Below, piece by piece: positions 22,960 through 33,024 of a DNA stretch of 64,000 nt. Under the pieces are notes generated by a model, which was not told the origin of the DNA, did not search any database, and saw nothing but the letters and a program-made list of their open reading frames with translations. Each line of letters opens with the position of its first letter. Position 1 is the stretch's first letter. Origin of the DNA: Agrypnia vestita. Its lineage: Eukaryota; Arthropoda; Insecta; Trichoptera; Phryganeidae. The stretch is taken from the NCBI GenBank assembly GCA_016648135.1, contig JADDOH010001985.1, positions 1-64,000 of the forward strand, given 5' to 3'. The translations under genes were made by a program, and so were the position numbers.

Positions 22960-23420
22960 TAAATATTTCAGAGACTAAAAAAAAACAATAAAGACTACCT
23001 TCCCCTATTCTCCATATTCCCAATGACGACCGAAAACGCCCCTTTCCTTCCCCGACGTCCATTCTAATTTGAAATCTTATTAATCTCTCTGCATACCCAG
23101 GGTCCTATGTAGAGATTTCACGTGTGACACTGATAAATTACCAAAAACGTCATTTCCTGCACACACGAGCACCTGTATAGCATCATTGTATAGTACAAGG
23201 TCAATGTTTTATGACAAGTATCTGTTACAATGTAGTATTGATGGCATCAGTTATGGTGTGAACCATATCGGGAGCACAGTGCAATGGAGTTTTGAAGGCG
23301 GTGGTCATCTTAAATAAAAAACACGTGGAAAGAAAACGGTTTTCAAAATTATTGTATTGCGTGTAATGCAATATGAATGAACAACTTTAAATTACCGTCA
23401 CTGAATAAACATTTTCGTGT
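22960..23420. repeat. Duplicated upstream block of OBP-A
   Basis: This block closely matches 29836-30265 upstream of OBP-B. Shared stretches include GTTATGGTGTGAACCATATC and GGGAGCACAGTGCAATGG. It marks the right part of each duplication unit. No open frame is conserved between the two copies. Confidence 0.7.
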
Positions 23421-23599
23421 TATTTTCAATGTGAGAGCTGTTTGTTTGTTTGTAACAATATACCCCCTACCTATAATTGACTTATTTATAAGTTACACCT
23501 TCTCCTGAGGATAATTAGATATTTTTGGTGCAGCCCTATATTAACATTCTTTTCCTAGGCACTTATCATTAAAGACTCCCCGGTTTATAAAATTCTGTG

Positions 23600-23811
23600 T
23601 TACGTAAGTGTATATCCTAATTATAATAATTTCGTTGTCTGTCCATCCGTCCGTCTGTCGTAACTTCGTAAAAACGTCCGTAACATCTTTATAGTATAAA
23701 AAACCTTTTTTCCTTTATTTTTTATTATTATTTTATAAATAAATAAATACTTCTTCTTTAAGAACCGACATATTAAAAAACCGTCATTTTTAACGGGTTA
23801 AAGGTAGTACG
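23600..23811 (-). repeat. ACTAGC...-type dispersed repeat, degraded copy
   Basis: It has the ATAATTTCGTTGTCTGTCCATC end (minus-strand GACAGAC tail) and the opposite end AAAACCGTCATTTTTAACGGGTTAAAGGTAGTA. The same two ends occur at 54670-54898 and 58442-58760 (minus) and 56490-56840 (plus). Confidence 0.6.
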
Positions 23812-24041
23812 CACCAATACTGATAAAGTTACACAGTAGGGTGGGTCGAAAAATATGAGGTTTTTTAATTCAACTGTGCCTACCACGGAAAATTTGCATC
23901 CTTTAATAAGAAAAAAGAGTAATTTTACCAGCTGCGAAATGTATATATACTTTTTCATGAGAAGGACTGTAGATGTCACCAGCTGCGAAATCTATATATA
24001 CTTTTTCACTTCCCTTCACTTCAGCATATTCCCTTCAAATA

Positions 24042-25326
24042 TTAGGTCCTTACATATGAAATTGGCGTTTAGTATGGGAGGAACATAAAGCCGATTTTTT
24101 TTTATTATAATACATTTATTTAATCAAAGTATGTACCATTGCTATCTATGCACTTTTGCCATCTCATAGGTAGTTCATTGATCCCTTTACTAAAAAAACC
24201 ATTCGGACGGGAATGAATAAAATCTTTGAAGGCGGTTTGGACTGCCCCATCGGAGTTGAATTTTTTCCTTTGCAAGAAGTTATCCAAATTTCGAAAAAAA
24301 TGGTAATCTGTTGAGGCAAGGTCCGGAGAGTACGGTGAATGTCTTAGACCTTCCAATTGAAGCTCCTCTAATTTGGTAGCCGTCTGTTGTGCAGTGTGTG
24401 GTCTAGCGTTATTATGAAGCAGCAGTGGCCTAGAGCGATTAACCAGCCTCGGTTGTTTAGCAGCTAGCTTTTCCATCATGGTTTGCAGTTGCTGACAATA
24501 GACATTTGCCGTAATCGTCTGGCCAGATTTAAGAAAGCTGTAGTGAACGACACCAGCACTAGTCCACCAAACGCTCACAAGTAACTTTTTTGGAGTCAAT
24601 TTTTGCTTGGGGCATGGTTTTGCTGGTTCGGCAGGGTTCAGCCATTGCGATGAGCGCTTCCGATTATCGTACAGGATCCACTTTCATCACAGGTAATGAT
24701 TCGATTTAAAATCCCTTCATTATTGTGCCGGTTGAGTAATGCAACGCAGCAGTCAACGCGCGTTTGTTGATTTGCTTCACTCAATTCGTGAGGTACCCAC
24801 CTTTCAAGCTTTTTCACCTTACCAATTTGCTTCAAGTGGATTAAAACAGTTTTATCACTAACACCGCAGACTGCAGCTAACTCGGATGTGGTTTGCGATG
24901 GATCCGCTTCCACAATAGCCTTCAATTCTTCATTATCAACTTTGGTCTCCGGCCGTCCACGGGGCTTGTTCTGCAGGTCGAAATTTCCAGAACGAAAACG
25001 TTGGAACCAAAAACGCACTGTGTTTTCTTTTGCGGCACCGTCGCCATACACATCATTAATCCTTCGAGCCGTTTCTGCAGCACTGGTGCCACGGTGGAAC
25101 TCGTACTCGTAAATAACGCGATATTTCAAGTTTTTCATTTTGTAAACTGAGTGACGCAAAGAAAAAAACAATTGAGGAAAAAACAAATGAATTATAATTT
25201 TCAAAACACAAATACATGAGTAAATAGCTGTATAAATTTGGATTTGGAATTCTTAACCAAAGAGAAGATATTTAAGATCAAATTTGCTAGTACGGCAAAA
25301 CGCCAATTTCATATGTAAGGACCTAA
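24042..25326 (-). mobile_element. Full-length mariner element, 1285 bp
   Basis: It has perfect terminal inverted repeats of at least 28 bp, beginning TTAGGTCCTTACATATGAAA at both ends (24042 inward and, reversed, 25326 inward), flanked by TA at 24040-24041 and 25327-25328. Length and structure are typical of Tc1/mariner. The paralogous block beside OBP-A carries the unoccupied site (CCCTTCAAATATGTGAAAGG, about 15895-15914), which contains a single TA. The insertion therefore happened after the OBP duplication. It encodes one transposase gene on the minus strand, disabled. Confidence 0.95.
24120..25138 (-). pseudogene. mariner transposase, one frameshift plus a catalytic Asp to Asn change
   Basis: The start is taken at 25138 (MKNLKYRVIYEYEFHRG), the usual mariner N-terminus with the helix-turn-helix region; an in-frame upstream ATG at 25204 lies outside the family's normal length. 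The first frame reads through the first catalytic motif ITCDE and then shifts near 24682-24685, where the usual A-run appears one base short. The second frame runs to the stop at 24120 and carries VSVWWTSAGVVHY, LLLHNNARPHTAQ and SPYSPDLASTDYHFF. Mariner normally has HDN in the second motif; here codon 24413-24411 is AAT, giving HNN, which removes the second catalytic aspartate of the D,D34D triad. The third Asp is intact. It is a recently broken copy, inactive on two counts. Confidence 0.95.
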
Positions 25327-25830
25327 TATATGAAAGATTTTCACATTTTGATAATATGTGGATGTCCTTACGATGGAATTGGTGAACGTTGCAATTTGTA
25401 TATTGTCCTCTTAAGCCAGCTCATACATGACTGGGCTATAATCCTATAAAAAGACTTCGACTCTGTGAAACGTCTATAATTTAACCAAATTTTTATTTAT
25501 ACTGTTTATTTTCTATGGTTCCAACCTTTAAACTTTAAAGTCTGCCTTCGGGAAGAAATCTGGCATAACTGATCTTGATAGCTTAACAGCAAAGACATCT
25601 ATAGCTTCAAGTCCCAGGGGACATTGGATTTTTTAACGATTAGCACTATATAACCTCTTGTAAAAAAAAAAAAAAAAAAGTTATTATCAAGATTAAAAAT
25701 ACCATTGGCAAAAAGAAAAATATATTCAATCAATAATTATGACGATCACAATAAAAATCGATATTATTTACTTAAATTTATTAAATAATCAATTTACGAA
25801 AAGGTACATGAAAATATTATTATTTTATTT
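25327..25830 (-). repeat. Downstream flank of OBP-B (duplicate of 15905-16377)
   Basis: It continues the block shared with OBP-A after the mariner: GATAATATGTGGATGT, CTTACGATGGAATTGGTGAAC and AAGCCAGCTCATACA. A poly(A) signal AATAAA (minus strand) sits at 25824-25829. A run of 18 A occurs near 25661-25678. Confidence 0.7.
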
Positions 25831-25931
25831 TGATTCATATTTATATAATCCAAAAGACAGTATTAACAAATAAAAGGAGCATCTAGTGTTCAATCAATGG
25901 AAACCAACACCACGGTTCAACATTTTTATTA

Positions 25932-28858
25932 TCACTGCTTCCTCTTTCCCTTCATTTCCCTCCCCTTAGTCATGCCACATTTAGCGAACTGAAGCATAAC
26001 TTTGCATTTGTCCTGTTCCTTGTTACTTGATTCTGCGCATTGATTGACTACCCCATGAACCTGATCAGCAGCACTCCCTGATAACACAACATTTTTTTAA
26101 ATTTAAATGTCCACATATTTATACTAAATATATATTATGACCCTGAGACAGTCACAACTGACATGCTGTTGTCGTAACACATCGGCCCCGATGAATTCCC
26201 TGAAATGGGATCCGAAACTTAAAACATAGTAAATTATTATTATTTAGGGATTTTGAAACAATGTTTATCTATTTTAGGATCATTTTAAATATAAATTATA
26301 TGCTTTTAAATTATATGCTTTAGAGTTTTTCTTTTTTTAAAAATTATTATTATTATTTTAAAACATTTATTACGTAATTGTGTTATACATAGTACCTCTC
26401 ATTGCATGCAAAACATGTCGCGATACTACGGTACTACAGCTTTTATTTTTTTAATAAATTTTTTTCGTTGCATTATATATGTTGGGTTAGCTCGATTCGT
26501 ACGAGACATTTAAAGCTGTTTTATTCATTGTTTCCTTGGCTAAACTTTCGGAGTTTGAAATTGATTAAAATAACTACTAAGGCTATTTTACTAAAGAAGA
26601 ATGAAATGAAATGAAGGAATAAAATGCTCTTGTACTCGGAAGAGGTACTTGGCATTGTTACATATGATTATTTTACATTATAAATTAATCCGATGTCAAT
26701 AAGTTATCTATTTACTACTATCTAGCTATTAAAACGTTGATCTAAATTTCAATTTTTAATTAGTGACGTCTGTGCTAATTAAAAATTAAATAATTAACAT
26801 CCGCATCACCAGAATAGTACTGACGGATTATTGTAACAATACCGCGACGGTCGCTCAAAATAACTCCAAAAATAAATCCAAAATCCAGCCAATGCTTACG
26901 CCGCAATTGATATGTGAAATATTATATTGCCTGGTTATAAGAGAGTTCTTACAAGGTTTATATAAATAGCAGAGTGAAAACAGAAATTGCGAAAACTGCA
27001 ATAATTTTAAATTACTTTATGTTTTCACTCATTTTTTTCATTTTGTAGTCTCAATTTATTTTTCAAAAATTGTTTGAATTGTTTTACATATGTTTGACAA
27101 TACACATAGATTTACATATTTTGTCAACATGTTTTTTCCAGTGATAATATAAATAATGAATAAATAAAAAATAATGATCGCCAACTTGTTCGACATTCGG
27201 ATCAGCACCAGGAGTAAATTGTTAGTTGAATAAAAGAAATGTACGTTTTTTAATAGATATTTAAATTTAAATATGGTTATAAATGTATGTATTACCTGGA
27301 AGGACCTTATGGACCATATCCATTATCTTCTTCGCGTCCATCTTCCCATTAACCATGATACCGATTTTTCCTCCCACACAGGCCAACCCGCACCCATCTC
27401 CACCCCCGTCTTTCATGGCGGACATCAAATACTTTTTGGTATCGTCTTCTTTTAAACCTAGCTGTTGGTGTCAACATTTAAAAAATTAGCTTAGAGTCGA
27501 AGGATGACTATTAAAATACAATATAAAGACTATTTACATGAATCACAATGTTAGAAAATAATTCAGACATAGTGATTGGTAAAATGTATTGAAAATTCAA
27601 AATATATTTACAATCGTTTCCATTATAAAAAGAGTCTCACTTTCATACAAATTAATGTAAGTATTTATACCTATAGCGAAATTATATTTCAATGAAACTA
27701 TATTTTTCAACGAATTTTACCTATCTCATCTATTAGTTAAGTTGGTTAGGTTAGGTTACTATTTTGGTTAGGTTCGTTAATTAGATACTTAGTTGTAACC
27801 TCACCCAATATAACAACAACAACAAGGTGACGAACCTAATAGGTAGGTTGGAAAATATACTTAACTAGAAATATACTTTAGCTGTAACAAAAAAAAAAGA
27901 TGAATTGGGAGAGTAATAGAATGTTTAGAGATTGAGTCCTACGATAAAAAAATCATTTGTCATTGACAAAAAATCATAAAAAAAATCAAACCTCCCCCTG
28001 GGGAGGATTGAGACATTCTTAACATCCAGCACTTCTAAGAAGCTGAAGGTCTACCGTAGCTTCTTAGGTCTACATACCTGTTCCAATTGATTTAATAAAT
28101 ACTAATAGAAACATTATACAACGAGACGTAAATTACTTTATGTTGATCTGTCAAGAAAGTATTCTTGTTCAGATACATCAGAATACTGAAAAATATCTTC
28201 AAAAGCAGCAAAGCTAAAATAAAACTAGAGGAGGAAGGATCGATCACTAAAGCCCATGAAAGAAAGCTAGAATCTTGTTAATAGGAATTTAATAATCAAA
28301 TAACAAACAAAAACGAACAATTTTAAAGTATCCATCAGAAGGCTTAAATGGAAATGGACATACAATCAGGGAAAGAGAGAAATGGTCAAAAACAATAATG
28401 TATTGGTTCACAAGAGACAAGAAAAGGAAACGAGGCAGACCTTCTAGAAGATGGGTGGATAAAATCAAAACAGGTGGCGCGTGGACCAGAATAGCAAAAG
28501 ATAGGGAGGAATGGAGGAAGTTGGAGGAGGCCTTTTCCAAAAGGCATACAGACGGAACTGCCTGGTGTAACAGTCTAACTGATCACAAGCACGTTGATGT
28601 CTGAATAAAAGCTATTATTAATATTATTATTAATAGAAACATTAGGTATTTTGTGTTTCCTACTACAGTTTGTAAAAAGAAAGCAAAGGGATTGCTAGGG
28701 GTACATACCTCAGATTTGCATGCTGAATAGGCTTTTTCAACTTGTTCCTTTATCTCCCCAATGGCTTTCATGTTCTGACCAGTCACAAGGCAGACTTCCA
28801 TTAAAGCGACAAGCGTTACAATTTGTACCACGCGAACAAATGAAATGTCGGACCTCAT
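25932..28858 (-). CDS. Odorant-binding protein, copy B (three exons, 153 aa)
   Basis: A tandem paralogue of the gene at 16480-21690 with the same structure: exons 28709-28858, 27296-27461 and 25932-26077, GT/AG sites and intron phases 0 and 1. The signal peptide spans about residues 1-28 (VVQIVTLVALMEVCLV). The six OBP cysteines are at 47, 74, 78, 119, 130 and 139, identical in spacing to copy A. I count 118 of 153 residues identical. Differences are spread over all exons and densest in exon 3, where the tail changes from acidic-basic (REKEKQ) to strongly basic (KGKRKQ). All frames are open and all splice sites intact, so both genes look functional. Intron 1 carries a LINE insertion; the 3' flank carries a mariner. 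It presumably binds a different ligand range from copy A; that is inference. Confidence 0.93.
26180..26225 (+). ncRNA. Decayed hammerhead-like motif, intron 2 of OBP-B
   Basis: CCGATGA, CCCTGAAATGGGATCC and then GAAAC, in the hammerhead order, at the position equivalent to 16730-16768 in OBP-A. The GAAA box is intact here, but the stem II 5' side and the downstream ACGTCGGTC are lost. Inactive as written. Confidence 0.4.
28117..28630 (+). mobile_element. 5'-truncated LINE insertion in OBP-B intron 1, with 14-bp target duplication
   Basis: It is flanked by the perfect direct repeat TAATAGAAACATTA (28103-28116 and 28631-28644). The plus-strand frame ending at 28604 codes for the LINE C-terminal signature: RDKKRKRGRPSRRWVDKI, then AWTRIAKDREEWRKLEEAF. 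The 3' tail is a TATTAT-type microsatellite (about 28611-28630). Only the last 514 bp of the element are present. OBP-A lacks the insertion, so it postdates the gene duplication. It lies antisense to the OBP gene, 64 bp or more from the exon 1 donor. Confidence 0.9.
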
Positions 28859-28918
28859 CGCGATTACAATTTTGACAGATACGCAGTAAAATAATGGTCA
28901 AGTCGCTGTTCGCATCTG

Positions 28919-28928
28919 CTTTTATATA
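28919..28928 (-). promoter_or_regulatory. TATA box of OBP-B
   Basis: TATATAAAAG on the minus strand, 61-70 bp upstream of the ATG; identical to the OBP-A box. Confidence 0.75.
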
Positions 28929-29506
28929 TCATCATTCGTGGAAATGGTTCAGTATAAAATTAGAGCAAAAAGATGCAATGTCATTGCTAATGATACTGCC
29001 AATTGAAAATATATATCGAGGAAATTAAATTGATACGCAAAAAGTTGTGATGTTTTTTACCAATCACGTGCTTTGAAACAATTATTGCAGTTTGAAATGA
29101 TTGTTATAAATAGATAATATAAAAATGATAACATGTATTTTAACCCCCCTTGTAGGTACACGTTTTATTATTAAGAATGTTATATGGTTCTTTGGCCTTT
29201 TTTAAAAAAATATTAATTTTTTAACGACCACTTATAGTTTTTACACTGCAAACGAACTCGATAGAAGAATGATTTATTTAAGGTTGAATGACATTATTTG
29301 ATATTGATTTAGGTTTATTGAAATTTCCCCAGTTAGCAAAAAAATAATCAATTAAATTTAACTACTTGTTCAATTCTAAAAAATTTTTGGATAATTTTGT
29401 GCAATCAACAATTTCAGGAATAATATTTAAACATATTTCTTTAAATAATTTAGAAAACCAAAAAAACAAGAGACATCATTCATTTTGATATTTTGATATT
29501 AATAAA

Positions 29507-29548
29507 ACACCCTGACGATGGAAAGTTTTTTCCGAAACATGTAGGTGT
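29507..29548 (+). ncRNA. Hammerhead-ribozyme-like motif, unit 1
   Basis: In order: stem I strand ACACC (29507-29511), core CTGACGA (29512-29518, fits CUGANGA), stem II GGAAA/TTTCC, core GAAA (29534-29537), a minimal stem III in the palindrome ACATGT (29537-29542), H17 = A (29543) and stem I strand GGTGT (29544-29548), complementary to ACACC. An extra T at 29519 lies between the core and stem II, which is atypical. The very short stem III resembles type I motifs reported in Penelope-like elements, which may act as dimers. Activity is untested. Confidence 0.6.
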
Positions 29549-29699
29549 AATTAATGAATATAAGTAGATTAAAACAAATAATATAATAATTTTGTGCAAT
29601 CAAGAACTTCAGGAAAAATATTTAAAAATATTTTTTAAATGATTTAGAAAACCAAAAAACAAAAAACATCATTCATTTTGATATTTTGACATTAATAAA

Positions 29700-29741
29700 A
29701 CACCCTGACGATGGAAAGGTTTTTCCAAAACATGTAGTTGT
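29700..29741 (+). ncRNA. Hammerhead-like motif, unit 2 (core mutated)
   Basis: Same layout as the motif at 29507, but the second core box reads AAAA instead of GAAA (29727-29730) and the downstream strand is GTTGT, so one stem I pair is weakened to G-T. Loss of G12 should abolish cleavage. Confidence 0.5.
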
Positions 29742-29835
29742 AATTAATGAATATAAGTTGATTAAAATAAATAATAAAATTATTTTTTAACGTTTATTTA
29801 CATTTCATTTAGTTTAAATTTCATTTAAAAAAATT

Positions 29836-30265
29836 ACCTTCCATAACGTCACTTTCTCCACATTCTCAATGACCCCTTTCCCCCCGAAGCCTCATTCTAA
29901 TTTAAAATTTTATTAATTTCTCTGCATACCCAAGGGCCGATGTAGAGATTTCATATGTGACACTGATAAACTACTAAAAGCGTCATTTCCTACACACACG
30001 AGCACTTGTATAATAGCGTCATTGTGTGGTAACAAGGTCAATGTTTTGTGACAAAGCTTTGTTACAATGCAGAGTGTTGATGGCATCAGTTATGGTGTGA
30101 ACCATATCGGGAGCACAGTGCAATGGCGTTTTGAAGGCGGACATCTTTGTTCATGGTCATCCTAAATAAAAAACAAGTCAATGAAAGAAAACGGTTTTCA
30201 AAGCTATTGTATTGCGTGTATTGCAATGTGTACTGGACAGCTTTAAGTTACCGTCACTGAATGTC
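29836..30265. repeat. Duplicated upstream block of OBP-B
   Basis: Counterpart of 22960-23420 (same GTTATGGTGTGAACCATATC and GGGAGCACAGTGCAATGG landmarks). It ends the second duplication unit near 30265. Confidence 0.7.
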
Positions 30266-30299
30266 AATTTTTATGTGGAGAAAGTAAAAAAATATGCTG

Positions 30300-30360
30300 C
30301 AAGGATCCAAAAAGTTGGCCAGAAAGGTCGTAAACACAAGGCAAAATATCCCTGAAAACT
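30300..30360 (+). repeat. 3' half of a Penelope-type repeat (second family)
   Basis: AAAAGTTGGCCAGAAAGGTCGTA ... CCTGAAAACTTAAACCAG matches the sequence that follows the hammerhead-like motif at 16757-16810 and a piece at 42352-42420. The core itself is missing. Confidence 0.4.
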
Positions 30361-30880
30361 TAAACCAGAAGCTTTTCAATGGCCGTGAAAAACTGCGAAC
30401 ATTTATGCAGACAATTTTATACGATAACGCTCAAGACATGTAGTTCAGATAGATACACGGAAGATTACCCGAGAAAACTCAAAACAAAATAATGTTTATT
30501 TACTATTTTGAAAAATGTACCCCCATAATACGAAACAAACATGGTTACATATTTAAATTTTGGATGAAATTGACTCAAACTACAGTGAAATGATACAAAG
30601 CTTCGAAATGATACACAAAAACATGGAGAATTTACATTTGTAAGAATAATATGACAATTCATTTGTAAGTAGGTATGTTTCAATAAGATAAGTAAAACTT
30701 ATATTTATAGTGTTGAAGACAACAGGAATAGAGGGTGTCCGTGAAAGACCTGGCACGATCGGATACTACAAGTATTGAAGGATGGCCCTGTTAATAGCCT
30801 CAACAACCATAGAACATATATGAGAAAATAGAAGAATATGAAGTTCTATCCTCTCTGCCTATTTCTTAGTTATTTAGTTT

Positions 30881-30913
<33 letters not shown>

Positions 30914-31640
30914 AACATAGTCCTTGAACACTAATATAACTGGCATACTATTCTGTAATTCGCCACTAGCTATTTTTTATTTGCATCATTTGTCGATTCG
31001 CTATCTGTTGTGTAGGTACATTCCATAAATTTTGATTAACATACAAAATTGCACACCACGTCAATAAATATGTTAAAAAATTTTCACCCAATTAAGTGAT
31101 CAAATAATATAATATTTCATCGCTTGCATGTTTGATAATAATGACACGATAATAATGTATTTCTATAATGACAGAATAATCGCTGCAGCTAAACACAAAA
31201 TTGCTTTTAATTAGACGTAAATGTATCTGATGACTCTTGGGATTCGGCATCAGCTGTCAAAGTTTTGTGGGGGCAATTTAACACGAAGAAACTTTCTGCA
31301 TGTCTGCGATGACAAATGTCTGTATGTCGTGAGAGAGGTGAGGAAGTTGTACCAACGAAATTTTTCAGTTTCTTTCGGTAAACGTGGCTTTGCCTGGCGG
31401 GAAATTGGATTTAAAGTTCACGTGCGGCCACCATTTTGTCATCTGTTATTCGATTCTTGAATCGATCCTCTATGCTTAAGATTTGATCGATTATCTTAAA
31501 GACTCGATTCACAATTTATATTATCTTTATTATCTCAAATTACACACAGTTCAACATAGAATGAGTTATACGTCAACGTAGGAATATTTTGAAAAAAAAA
31601 TTAAATTATATTTGGTAGATAAATAATAAACGGATAGTGA
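30361..31640. other. Non-coding interval with LINE scrap and (AT)n
   Basis: A degraded LINE 3' piece at 30740-30850 resembles the tails at 34620 and 51540 (…ACAACCATAGAACATATATG… CCTCTCTGCCTA). A pure TA run lies at about 30889-30912. The stretch 31210-31450 is less AT-rich and carries an open frame of 79 codons without family resemblance. Confidence 0.4.
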
Positions 31641-31990
31641 TATAATGATACCTCTACATTAAAAATATAGAGGTATCATTACCAGGTGCAAAATATATGT
31701 AAATATACTATTTTATGAGAAGGATTACAGATATCTTTAGCATAGTCCCTTAAAATATATATATGAAAGGTTTCAATTTGGAAAAAATATAAAACTTTAA
31801 AAAAATTGATAAATGTTCTTAAGATGGCATTTGTGTACTTTGCACTATGTAGAGTGATCACGTAAGCCAGCAAAAATAAGTTGCAAGCCCTGAGCCAACA
31901 TATAAAAGACTTTCATACACGTGTCTCATATAAACAGCTTCGTTTCAGTGAGACTTCTATAATTTATCTTAATTTAAAGGATAATTGTGA
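31641..31990 (-). repeat. Third, decayed copy of the OBP downstream flank
   Basis: It starts with a 10-bp hairpin (GATACCTCTA / TAGAGGTATC) and then follows the OBP-A/B flank: GGTATCATTACCAGGTGC, ATGAGAAGGATTACAGATAT, GTGATCACGTAAGCCAGC and CAGTGAGACTTCTATAATTTATC. No OBP exon 3 can be recognised where expected (about 32300-32450). The neighbouring gene was therefore deleted, or only the flank was copied. Confidence 0.6.
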
Positions 31991-32328
31991 TAGGAATATA
32001 TTCTATTTAAGAAGAGTGTATTTAAAAGCTGGTCACATTAAGTGAATATAATAAATCTATTTAAAATAATTGAACATTATTAATAATAAAATGTACTTGA
32101 CAAGAATTGGAAGTAATTACAATTTTAGATAAGCAAATTAAAATTGTTAATCAAATTTGTGCGAGTCAAAGATATTGCGAATAAACAGTCTCGTCTACAC
32201 ATCTAGTGAATAAATCTTTGTAAAAATAAATAAATGTATATCTCTAAGATTCTTGTAACTGAAAAATATTATGATTTAATAATTAAGAAAATAAAAAAAA
32301 TTACAGTTCACAAAGGAAAACGTCAATT

Positions 32329-32661
32329 ATGTCAAATAGTAGAATATTCTCCACGAAGGTAGATACTCTGGTACTTTATATGCTGGATTACTTTTGTACG
32401 CTCGATAAATCTATGACTTATATAAATGTCAAAAGAAAGTCTGTTATTTTTCAAATTTTCTGGTATAATGTCGTGTTTTATCGACATCAAATGTTTCCAA
32501 ATTATTCCAGACCGAAGTGCAGACGCGTTATTAGTACTTTTCAATTTAGGAGCTTGTGACATTTTTGAATTATACCATATTTTTATTTTTTTATTAATTT
32601 TTAACATTACAAAAGGCTCAATGTCGCGAAAACTGTAGCAGAATATATCACAAAAACACAC
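32329..32661 (-). CDS. Unidentified small open frame
   Basis: A minus-strand frame of 109 codons; an internal ATG at about 32560 would give 77 residues beginning MSQAPKLKSTNNASALRSG. It is hydrophilic, has no signal peptide and matches no family I recognise. AT-rich codon use gives no support, so it is probably chance or part of an unknown element. Confidence 0.15.
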
Positions 32662-32991
32662 AGGAAATCACACATTTTTTGTGTGTGTTTTGTGATCTCA
32701 CCCGAGAATTGAATGAGTATGAGAAACACACACGAGATGGCAGTGTCATGTTTACTAAATTATAAATAATTGAATCATTGATTTATCGAAATGTTTTTTT
32801 TAATTTTCCAACATACCTATTTCCTAACTGAGAAATAACAATAGATAACGAATTTGTATACCTATATTTTTTGTATCTATAACAAAATAAAATTAAAAAG
32901 AGTTATTGCGATATAGTTAGGTTAGGTTGGGTTATAGTTAGATGTTTATATGCAAGATATATTGTTTTTGCTTTTACGTTATTTAATTACA

Positions 32992-33024
32992 GGCCATCAA
33001 AATGGAATGTCAAGAAGACAAAAG
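32992..33024 (+). CDS. Candidate micro-exon with start codon
   Basis: ACAG|GCCATCAAAATGGAATGT...AAA|GTGAGT: a pyrimidine-rich acceptor, an ATG and a good donor enclose about 30 bases coding for MECQEDK. It could be the first coding exon of a gene whose other exons are outside or unrecognised. Speculative. Confidence 0.2.

Larger units (their letters stand above)
29388..29778 (+). repeat. Penelope-type terminal repeat, two tandem units of about 195 bp
   Basis: Two head-to-tail units (about 29388-29583 and 29584-29778) share AATTTTGTGCAATCAA, ACATCATTCATTTTGATATT and AAAACACCCTGACGATGGAAA. Each ends with a hammerhead-like motif. The upstream half-unit (29336-29388) and another copy at 57320-57560 extend the family. 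Tandem terminal repeats are known for Penelope-like elements, and hammerhead motifs have been described in them. Copy B only; copy A has no counterpart. Confidence 0.65.

Noticed and set aside
24888..25150. Plus-strand frames of 74-85 codons
   Set aside because: Antisense shadows of the mariner transposase.
32329..32661. An OBP remnant at the position expected for a third copy
   Set aside because: None of the cysteine motifs of OBP exon 3 occurs in any minus-strand frame.
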